This document shows positions 7,309-17,796 of a stretch of DNA of 17,796 nt, piece after piece. The first letter of the stretch is position 1, and the number at the start of each line of letters is the position of its first letter. Source of the DNA: Alphaproteobacteria bacterium (GTDB lineage Bacteria; Pseudomonadota; Alphaproteobacteria; Caulobacterales; Maricaulaceae); contig JAUIEH010000013.1 of assembly GCA_030428405.1 (NCBI GenBank), positions 1-17,796 on the forward strand. Reading direction: 5' to 3'. The translations under genes and the position numbers were made by a program. The notes beneath the pieces were generated by a model. It was not told the origin of the DNA. It searched no databases and worked only from the letters and a program-made list of their open reading frames with translations.

Positions 7309-8771
7309 ATGGGCGACCACTTGTTGAAATTCGTCTCGCGCGACCCTGAGCCGCCGCATAAGCGGCCGGCCGATGCGCGCGTGCAGGATTTCAACGAGAT
7401 CCGCGATCCGTTTTCCGTGCCCGCCGCCTCGTCCCAGGCCGGACGCTGCTCGCAATGCGGCGTGCCCTTCTGTCAGTCCGGTTGTCCCTTGCGCAACAAC
7501 ATCCCGGACTGGCTGCAGGCGGCCGCTGAAGGACGCGCGCGCGAAGCCTATGAACTCTCCGAGGCGACCAATCCCATGCCCGAGGTGTGCGGCCGCATCT
7601 GTCCGCAAGACCGCCTTTGCGAAGCCGCCTGCGTGATCGAACAATCCGGCCATGGCGCGGTCACCATCGGCGCTGTTGAAAAGCACCTCACCGACCGCGC
7701 ATGGCGCGAAGGCTGGGTCAAGCCGGTCAGCGTCGGTCCGGCGAGCGGCTTTAATGTCGCCATCATCGGCGCAGGTCCCGCCGGCCTCGCGGCGGCGGAG
7801 CGTATGTGCGCACGCGGCCATGCGGTCACGATCTATGATCGCCATGACCGCATTGGCGGCCTGCTGATCTATGGCATTCCCAACTTCAAGCTGGAAAAAC
7901 ACATCGTCGAGCGCCGCGCCCAGCGCCTGATCGACGCCGGCGTCACGTTCGAACTCAACGCCGATATCGGCGGCGAAACGACCTTTGACGACGTGCGCGC
8001 GCGCCATGACGCCGTTTTGATCGCCGTCGGCGTTTATGATCCGCGCACATTGCGCGTGCCCGGCGTCGGCTCGCAGGGCGTGGTCAAAGCGATGAACTTC
8101 CTCACCGCCGCCAATCGCGACGGCCTTGGCGATGAACGCGCACCCGATGCACCGCATGCTGAGGGCAAACGCGTCATCGTCATCGGCGGCGGCGACACGG
8201 CGATGGATTGCGTGCGCACGAGCGTACGCCAGGGCGCTGTTTCGACCACGTGTCTCTATCGCCGCGACCGCGCCAATATGCCCGGCTCTGCGCACGAAGT
8301 CGCCGCCGCCGAGGAAGAAGGCGTGCGCTTTGAGTGGCTCGCCTCGCCCAAGGCGGTCCTGACCCGCGGCGATGAAGTCTCGGGCTTGCGCGCAGCGCGC
8401 ATGCGCCTCGGCCCGCCCGACGCCAGCGGCCGTCAGGCGCCGGAAGAAACGCCCGGCGGCGGCTTCGATCTCGAGGCCGACCTCATCATCACCGCGCTCG
8501 GCTTCGATCCGGAAGATCCGCCAACCATGTTCGATGCGCCCGTCTTGGAGCTAACCCCGCGCGGCACGCTCGCGGTGACGCCGTTCGGCCGGCCCGCCGG
8601 CTTTGAAATCGGCGCCGGCATGACCTCGATTGACGGCGTGTTCGCCGCCGGCGACGTGGCGCGCGGCGCCTCGCTGGTCGTCTGGGCGTTGCGCGACGGC
8701 CTCGAAGCGGCCGATCAGATCGATGACTGGCTGGCCGCTCGCGCTCAGTCGCAGGCGGAGGCTGTTTCGGC

Positions 8772-8775
<4 letters not shown>
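7309..8775 (+). CDS. gltD: Glutamate synthase (NADPH) small subunit GltD
   Basis: Beta subunit of NADPH-dependent glutamate synthase, 488 residues. It oxidises NADPH on FAD and sends electrons through 4Fe-4S clusters to GltB (family knowledge). Seen: an N-terminal Fe–S domain with CSQCGVPFCQSGC (Cys47, 50, 55, 59) and a second group in CGRICPQDRLCEAAC (Cys94, 98, 104, 108). The FAD-binding GAGPAG is at 154–159 and the NADPH-binding GGGDTA at 293–298. The C-terminal FAD motif GVFAAGDVARGASLVVWA is near residues 444–461. Start ATG 7309 is backed by GAGGT 4 bases upstream. The TGA overlaps the gltB ATG, so translation is coupled. The small-subunit-first order differs from the gltBD order of enterobacteria. 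Length is normal. Confidence 0.97.
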
Positions 8776-13328
<4,553 letters not shown>

Positions 13329-13412
13329 GCCCGCGCCAGCTCTCGCGTCACCGACGCCTTGGTGCTAGTCAGCCGGCCGAGCGCGGCGCACAGTCGCGTG
13401 GGATTGTGAGCC

Positions 13413-14702
13413 ATGTCCAAGCGCACCCTTATCATTGGCGGCGGCCTGATCGGCGTAACGACGCTTCATGAACTCGCCGCGCGCGGCCGCGAGGTCGTGC
13501 TCCTGGAGGCGCGCGACGGACTGGCGGAGGGCGCAAGCCAAGCCAATGGCGGCATGGCCACGCCATCAATGCCGGAGCCCTGGAACAGTCCCGGCGTATG
13601 GCGACACCTGGCGGCCTCCCTGTTTGATCCGTACGCCGCCATGAAGCTGCGCTTCAAGGCCATCCCCGGCCTGGCCTTCTGGGGCCTGCAATTCCTCCAC
13701 GGCGCACAGCCGCGCCTTCATCACGCAGCCGCCGTCGCCAATTTCGCGCTGGCGCGCTACTCGCTCGACCGCATTCGCGCGCTTACGGAGCAATTTGGCC
13801 TCGACTATGACGGCGCCGATTGCGGCACGATGAAAATCTTCGAAAGCAGAGAGGCGATGACAGAGCCGCGCCGGCAGGCCGAGCTTCTGCACAGTCTGGG
13901 ACAGCCCTTTGAGGATCTCGACACAGACGGCGCGATCGCGCACGAACCGCTGCTCGCATCCGTCCGTGAACGCATTGCAGGCGCGCTCTTTTTCCCTGCT
14001 GACCGCGTCGGCGACGCGCGCAAATTCACGCTTCAGGTCGCAGAACATGCGCGCCGGGCGGGCGGTGATGTCCGCTGCGGCGCCGGCGCATCTGAGCTCA
14101 TTTGCGAGCGAAACCGCGTTACTGGCGTGAAGCTGAACACTGGCGAGGAAATGCGCGCCGATGACATAGTCGTTGCGACCGGCGTGGATGCGCCAGCTCT
14201 CACCGGCCCGCTCGGCGTCAGGCCGCCGATCCAGCCGGCCAAGGGCTATTCACTGACATTGACCCCGCCGGCCGGCGCCGTTCTTCCGGGATTGCCCGTG
14301 CTCGACGACGCCATGCACGCCGCTGTCGTGCCTTTGGGCGAGCGTATCCGGCTTGTCGGCACGGCCGAGTTCGCGGGGGCCGATCGAACCCTCCGTGAAA
14401 CCCGGATTGACAATCTCTACCGGCTGTTTCAGCGGCTTTTGCCGGACCTCGCCGCACAAACACCGCTCAGCGAGGGGGCGCCCTGGACAGGACTGCGCCC
14501 GATGAGCGCGGACGGTCCGCCCTTCATCGGACCGACCAAGGTCGGCGGGCTCTGGCTCAATTGCGGCCACGGTCATCTGGGCTGGACCATGTCGGCGGGC
14601 TCAGCCAGCCTCCTCGCGGATCAGATGGAAGGCGTGGCGACTGCGATCGACCCTTCACCTTATCATTATACGAAGAAACGGGCCGCCTGGGGCTTTTGGT
14701 AG
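13413..14702 (+). CDS. dadA: FAD-dependent D-amino-acid dehydrogenase, DadA type
   Basis: DAO-family flavoprotein of 429 residues. DadA enzymes oxidise D-amino acids (often D-alanine) to keto acids and ammonia, passing electrons to the respiratory chain at the inner membrane (family knowledge). Seen: the FAD motif GGGLIG (9–14) with Glu at the end of the second strand (VVLLEAR), ASQANGGM (about 42–49), GLRPMSADGPPFIGPT, and the C-terminal GHGHLGWTMSAGSASLLAD (385–403), which is typical of DadA rather than glycine oxidase. Length matches DadA (about 430). Only a weak GTGAG precedes the ATG. The gene lies 84 bases behind gltB on the same strand; I see no terminator or promoter in that gap, so co-transcription is possible. 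No alanine racemase gene is adjacent. The substrate is inferred. Confidence 0.85.
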   Translation: MSKRTLIIGGGLIGVTTLHELAARGREVVLLEARDGLAEGASQANGGMATPSMPEPWNSPGVWRHLAASLFDPYAAMKLRFKAIPGLAFWGLQFLHGAQPRLHHAAAVANFALARYSLDRIRALTEQFGLDYDGADCGTMKIFESREAMTEPRRQAELLHSLGQPFEDLDTDGAIAHEPLLASVRERIAGALFFPADRVGDARKFTLQVAEHARRAGGDVRCGAGASELICERNRVTGVKLNTGEEMRADDIVVATGVDAPALTGPLGVRPPIQPAKGYSLTLTPPAGAVLPGLPVLDDAMHAAVVPLGERIRLVGTAEFAGADRTLRETRIDNLYRLFQRLLPDLAAQTPLSEGAPWTGLRPMSADGPPFIGPTKVGGLWLNCGHGHLGWTMSAGSASLLADQMEGVATAIDPSPYHYTKKRAAWGFW

Positions 14703-14719
14703 GCGCAGGGCGTTTGCGC
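14703..14719. terminator. Possible short bidirectional hairpin between convergent dadA and selD
   Basis: GCGCA (14703–14707) and TGCGC (14715–14719) can pair with a 7-base loop inside the 20-base gap between two convergent genes. There is no T-tract on either side, and the stem is only 5 bp, so this may be chance in GC-rich sequence. Confidence 0.2.
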
Positions 14720-14722
14720 TCG

Positions 14723-15775
14723 CTATTCAACGACGACGCGCGGCGCGCCTTCTTCAATTCTTCCAATGACGGCGGCGCCTTCGTGACCTTGCGCTTCAAA
14801 CGCCGCAAGCACGGCAGGCGCGACGGACGGCGCGCACGCAACGAGCAAGCCGCCGGAGGTCTGCGGATCGCATAACAGGTCGCGCTCCCAGCCAGCGAAC
14901 GCGCCATCGTGCGCGACAAGATGAGAGACGGCCGCCCAGTTTCGTCCGGATGCGCCCGTTTTCACGCCGGCTTGCGCCAATGCGACGACGCCCTCAAGCA
15001 TCGGCACGCTATTGCGTTCTATATGCGCGCTCACGCCGGCGCCCAGGCACATCTCGCCAAGATGCCCCAACAGACCAAAGCCCGTCACATCGGTCATGGC
15101 GTGCACGCCATCGAGCTGGGCGATATCGACACCAGGCCGGTTAAGCCGCGTGGTCGAGGCGATCATGGCGTCATAGCCGCGTTGATCGAGCCGGTTCTGC
15201 TTGAACGCCGCTGAAAACACGCCGACGCCGAGCGGCTTTCCGAGGATGAGGACATCGCCCGCGCGCGCGCCCGCATTGGTCAGCATTCTGCGCGGATCGA
15301 CGAGGCCGAGGGCTGCGAGCCCATAAATCGGCTCGGCGGCGTCGATGGAATGACCGCCGGCGACCGGCGCGCCGGCCTCTTCGGCCACGCTGCGACCACC
15401 GGCGAGAATGTCATTCATCGTCCTTGTAGAGATTTTATCGACCGGCATGCCGACGATCGCTAGGCAGAAAATGGGACGCGCGCCCATTGCATAAACATCG
15501 GAGAGCGCGTTGGTCGCCGCGATCCGTCCGAAGTCGAACGCATCATCGATGATCGGCGTGAAGAAATCGGTCGTGGCCACCACTGCGACATCGTCGCTGA
15601 TCTTGTAGACCGCTGCGTCATCGCGCGTCGCAGCGTCAACGAGCAGCGCGGCGGGAACGGGGGCGCTGCGCGTTTCGCCCAAAATCTCCCCGAGAACATT
15701 CGGCGCAAGCTTGCAGCCGCATCCCCCGCCATGGGCGAGCGTGCTGAGGCGCGGTTCGGCTTCGGTTTCGCTCAT
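14723..15775 (-). CDS. selD: Selenide, water dikinase (selenophosphate synthetase) SelD
   Basis: Makes selenophosphate, AMP and phosphate from selenide and ATP (family knowledge). Seen: 350 residues, close to the usual 347. The N-terminal Gly-rich catalytic loop is GGGCGCKLAP, with Cys19 and Lys22 matching the catalytic Cys17 and Lys20 of the E. coli enzyme. The active site therefore uses Cys, not selenocysteine. The ATP-site region (DDVAVVATTDFFTPIIDD), the NALSDVYAMGARP segment, and TDVTGFGLLGHLGEM and DPQTSGGLL are all present. The ATG at 15775 is preceded by AAGGA about 10 bases upstream. It is divergent from mnmH with 69 bases between the starts. The pairing shows that the product is used for tRNA selenation; whether selenoproteins are also made cannot be told here. 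Confidence 0.97.
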   Translation of the reverse strand: MSETEAEPRLSTLAHGGGCGCKLAPNVLGEILGETRSAPVPAALLVDAATRDDAAVYKISDDVAVVATTDFFTPIIDDAFDFGRIAATNALSDVYAMGARPIFCLAIVGMPVDKISTRTMNDILAGGRSVAEEAGAPVAGGHSIDAAEPIYGLAALGLVDPRRMLTNAGARAGDVLILGKPLGVGVFSAAFKQNRLDQRGYDAMIASTTRLNRPGVDIAQLDGVHAMTDVTGFGLLGHLGEMCLGAGVSAHIERNSVPMLEGVVALAQAGVKTGASGRNWAAVSHLVAHDGAFAGWERDLLCDPQTSGGLLVACAPSVAPAVLAAFEAQGHEGAAVIGRIEEGAPRVVVE

Positions 15776-15844
15776 GACGCGGTGTCCTTATCGGCGCCGG
15801 ACCGCTCGAATGCGGCCGCACGCCTCGCTATGCTAGTCGCGCCT
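15776..15844. promoter_or_regulatory. Divergent selD/mnmH promoter region (69 bases)
   Basis: Short shared region between two divergent start codons. On the plus strand TATGCT (15829–15834) resembles a –10 box and lies 10 bases before the mnmH ATG; the –35 position holds only a weak TCGAAT. If it is real, transcription would begin within a few bases of the ATG. No clear minus-strand promoter was found for selD. Confidence 0.35.
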
Positions 15845-16933
15845 ATGAAGCAATTCGACAAGATCACCGATCTGAGTCCGGCCGCGCTTGATGCGTTCGA
15901 CGACATCATCGATGTCCGCTCGCCAAGCGAGTTCGCTGAAGACCATGTGCCAGGCGCCATCAATCTGCCTGTGCTCGATGACGCCGAGCGCGCCGAGATT
16001 GGCGAGATATACGTCCAGGTCAGCGCGTTTCTGGCGCGCAAGCGCGGCGCGGCTTTGGTCGCGCGCAACATCGCGCGCCATCTCGAGACCGCGCTGGCGG
16101 ACAAGCCGAAGCCCTATCGCCCGCTCATTTATTGCTGGCGAGGCGGCATGCGCTCAGGCGCAATGGCGACGATACTCGCGAGCATTGGCTGGCGCGTGAG
16201 CGTGATTGACGGCGGCTATCGGAGCTGGCGACGCTGCGTCGTTGCGGGCTTTGCGGACGATGCGCCGCCCTTTCCTGTCGTGTTGATCGACGGGCAGACC
16301 GGCTCGGCGAAAACCGACATCCTGCTGAAGGCGGCCGAAAAAGGCGCAGCGACGCTCGATCTGGAAGGCGCCGCACATCATCGCGGCTCAATCTTCGGCG
16401 GCTTTGCGAGCGACACCCAACCGAGCCAGAAAGCCTTCGAGACCAGACTCTGGAACGACCTGCAGCGCCTCGACGCGGACGGGCCGGTCCTGGTCGAAGC
16501 GGAGTCCCGCATGATCGGGCGCAGACGCGTGCCCGACCGGCTCTGGCGCTCAATGCAGGCGGCGGCGCATATCGAGATTTCAGCGCCGCCGCACGCCCGC
16601 GCCGAATATCTTGTGCGCGCTTACGCCGATCTGACGGCGGATCCTGAGCGCTTGTTACGCGCGATTGACCGGCTGAAGGAACATCACGCCCGCACCGAGA
16701 TAGACGCTTGGCGCGCCATGGCGCACGACGGCGCGTTTCACGAACTGGCCGAAGCGCTGATGACGGCGCATTACGACCCGCTCTATGCACGCTCGCGCAA
16801 GAAGCGATCATCCGGCGCGGCGATCGAAACACTCACGCTCGACAGGCTCGACGCCGCTGCGATTGACAGCGCCGCAGAGCGCATCGCCCAAATTCTGCCC
16901 GCACACGGCGCAACGATGACCGAGCGCGCCTGA
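15845..16933 (+). CDS. mnmH: tRNA 2-selenouridine synthase MnmH/SelU
   Basis: Replaces sulfur with selenium in 2-thiouridine at the wobble position of certain tRNAs, using selenophosphate and a geranylated intermediate (established knowledge). Seen: 362 residues. The N-terminal rhodanese domain has IDVRSPSEF (22–30), HVPGAINLP (34–42) and the catalytic Cys97 in YCWRGGMRSG; the number equals that of Cys97 in the E. coli enzyme. A P-loop domain follows with GQTGSAKT (150–157) and LDLEGAAHHRGSIFG (171–185). The frame is open to 15731, but the earlier part is antisense to selD. Start 15845 gives family-like length; ATG 15830 is an alternative. Neither start has a good ribosome-binding site. Divergent pairing with selD supports the function. 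Confidence 0.96.
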   Translation: MKQFDKITDLSPAALDAFDDIIDVRSPSEFAEDHVPGAINLPVLDDAERAEIGEIYVQVSAFLARKRGAALVARNIARHLETALADKPKPYRPLIYCWRGGMRSGAMATILASIGWRVSVIDGGYRSWRRCVVAGFADDAPPFPVVLIDGQTGSAKTDILLKAAEKGAATLDLEGAAHHRGSIFGGFASDTQPSQKAFETRLWNDLQRLDADGPVLVEAESRMIGRRRVPDRLWRSMQAAAHIEISAPPHARAEYLVRAYADLTADPERLLRAIDRLKEHHARTEIDAWRAMAHDGAFHELAEALMTAHYDPLYARSRKKRSSGAAIETLTLDRLDAAAIDSAAERIAQILPAHGATMTERA

Positions 16934-16994
16934 GATATGCGCGCAGACGTCAGGTCTCGCCATCGGCGTGACGACAAGTACGGGCGAGCGCGCC

Positions 16995-17796
16995 ATGAGG
17001 ACAATCCCCGCGCGGATACGGGCGCTTATGAACGGCGTGCGCTTCATCCATGGCGGCGCAGCCACACTGCTCGCCGTGCTGATCGCGTTGATGCTTGCAG
17101 CGTCGCCAGGGCGGACGCGCGAAGCGCAGCCGCCACGGCCGCCGGATGCAGAGCAAATCGCCGTCGAGATCGAAACGCACGGTCATGTCCGCACGGACGA
17201 ATATCGCTGGATGAGCCACGGCGCGCCCGAGGCGCTCAATGATTATCTCGATTCAGAGGATGAATATGCGCGCGCCGTGCTTGCGCCGCTGCGCGGCTAC
17301 GAGAACGCGCTCTACGCCGAACTCGCAGGGCGCCTGAGCCCGAGCCGCGAAATCATCACATGGCGCGCCGGCGACTATCTCTACGGTCAGCGCTATGCCG
17401 ACGGCGCCGACCAGCCGATTTACTGGCGCGCGCGCGAGGCCGAGGGCGCAGAACAGATACTTCTCGATGGTCCCGCGCTCGCGCGCGGGCACGCGCATTT
17501 CCAGATCGGCGCATTCGCCGTTGCACCGGATGACGCGCATCTCGCTTACAGCATCGATACGACCGGCGACGGCCGGCATCGGCTGTTTGTCCGCACACTT
17601 GATGAAGACGAAAACGGCTTGACCAGCGAGACCCGCGCGCATGCCGCGATCGACAATGTCGCAGCGGGCTTCGCATTCTCGAACAGCGCGCGCGTTCTCT
17701 ACTACCTCGCGCAGGAGCCCGAGACATTGCGCGCTTATCGGCTGATGCGCCGAAATCTCGATGCGCCAGAGCGTGAAGACGAACTTGTCTATGAAG
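16995..17796 (+). CDS. Exported S9-family serine peptidase, oligopeptidase B-like, N-terminal part (runs off the right edge)
   Basis: The frame from ATG 16995 stays open to the window end (267 codons). Seen: a basic N-terminus, a hydrophobic stretch at about residues 21–36 (GAATLLAVLIALMLAA) and then a Pro-rich linker, consistent with a signal peptide or lipid-free anchor. The segment DEYRWM (68–73), ending in a helix with NDYLDSEDEYARAVL, is the usual start of a prolyl oligopeptidase/oligopeptidase B mature chain. The beta-propeller begins after it: DYLYGQRYADGADQPIYWRA, LLDGPALARGHAHF and AVAPDDAHLAYSIDTTGDG. The alpha/beta-hydrolase domain with the Ser-Asp-His triad would lie beyond the edge, so activity cannot be checked. 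ATG 17028 is an alternative start giving a shorter leader. It lies 61 bases after mnmH; a shared transcript is possible. Confidence 0.85.
   Translation, partial: MRTIPARIRALMNGVRFIHGGAATLLAVLIALMLAASPGRTREAQPPRPPDAEQIAVEIETHGHVRTDEYRWMSHGAPEALNDYLDSEDEYARAVLAPLRGYENALYAELAGRLSPSREIITWRAGDYLYGQRYADGADQPIYWRAREAEGAEQILLDGPALARGHAHFQIGAFAVAPDDAHLAYSIDTTGDGRHRLFVRTLDEDENGLTSETRAHAAIDNVAAGFAFSNSARVLYYLAQEPETLRAYRLMRRNLDAPEREDELVYE

Noticed and set aside
7252..8295. A 347-codon minus-strand open frame antisense to gltD
   Set aside because: It is fully explained as a shadow of gltD, with low-complexity Ala/Arg/Asp/Gly composition and no recognisable domain.
15731..15844. Upstream extension of mnmH by 38 residues
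   Set aside because: It would overlap the start of selD on the other strand, and the family normally begins close to the rhodanese domain.

Overview
The window reads as an ordinary chromosomal stretch of an alphaproteobacterium. The evidence is GC-rich sequence with G/C-ending codons, a ccoNOQP–ccoGHI cluster in the usual order, and an alphaproteobacterial-type glutamate synthase. Caulobacterales/Maricaulales-like is a guess from gene style, not something I can prove. I see no rRNA, tRNA, CRISPR array, insertion sequence, phage gene or attachment site.

Layout. (1) Positions 1–6078, minus strand: ccoN–ccoO–ccoQ–ccoP–ccoG–ccoH–ccoI. These encode the cbb3-type, high-oxygen-affinity cytochrome c oxidase and its assembly factors. 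ccoI runs off the left edge. ccoQ encodes only 51 residues and is easy to miss. (2) Positions 6298–7011, minus strand: a short-chain dehydrogenase/reductase (SDR) of unknown substrate, with Ala where the catalytic Ser is expected. (3) Positions 7309–13328, plus strand: gltD then gltB, the two subunits of NADPH glutamate synthase, in small-subunit-first order with a 4-base overlap. (4) Positions 13413–14702, plus strand: a DadA-type D-amino-acid dehydrogenase. (5) Positions 14723–15775, minus strand: selD (selenophosphate synthetase). It is divergent from mnmH/selU (15845–16933, plus strand), the tRNA 2-selenouridine synthase; together they form a two-gene selenium-to-tRNA pathway. (6) Positions 16995 to the end, plus strand: the N-terminal part of an exported S9-family (oligopeptidase B-like) serine peptidase, cut by the window edge.

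How the genes work together. CcoN, CcoO and CcoP form the oxidase core. CcoQ is a small accessory subunit. CcoG, CcoH and CcoI handle copper reduction, assembly and copper delivery. GltD oxidises NADPH and passes electrons to GltB, which makes glutamate from glutamine and 2-oxoglutarate. DadA oxidatively deaminates D-amino acids to keto acids and may feed the same nitrogen pool. SelD makes selenophosphate, which MnmH uses to convert 2-thiouridine to 2-selenouridine in tRNA wobble positions.

I did not find a new biological system. The points worth a second look are small: the degenerate SDR active site, the lack of a clean FNR/FixK box before ccoN, the gltD-first order with dadA behind it, and a possibly leaderless mnmH in the tight selD/mnmH divergent region.
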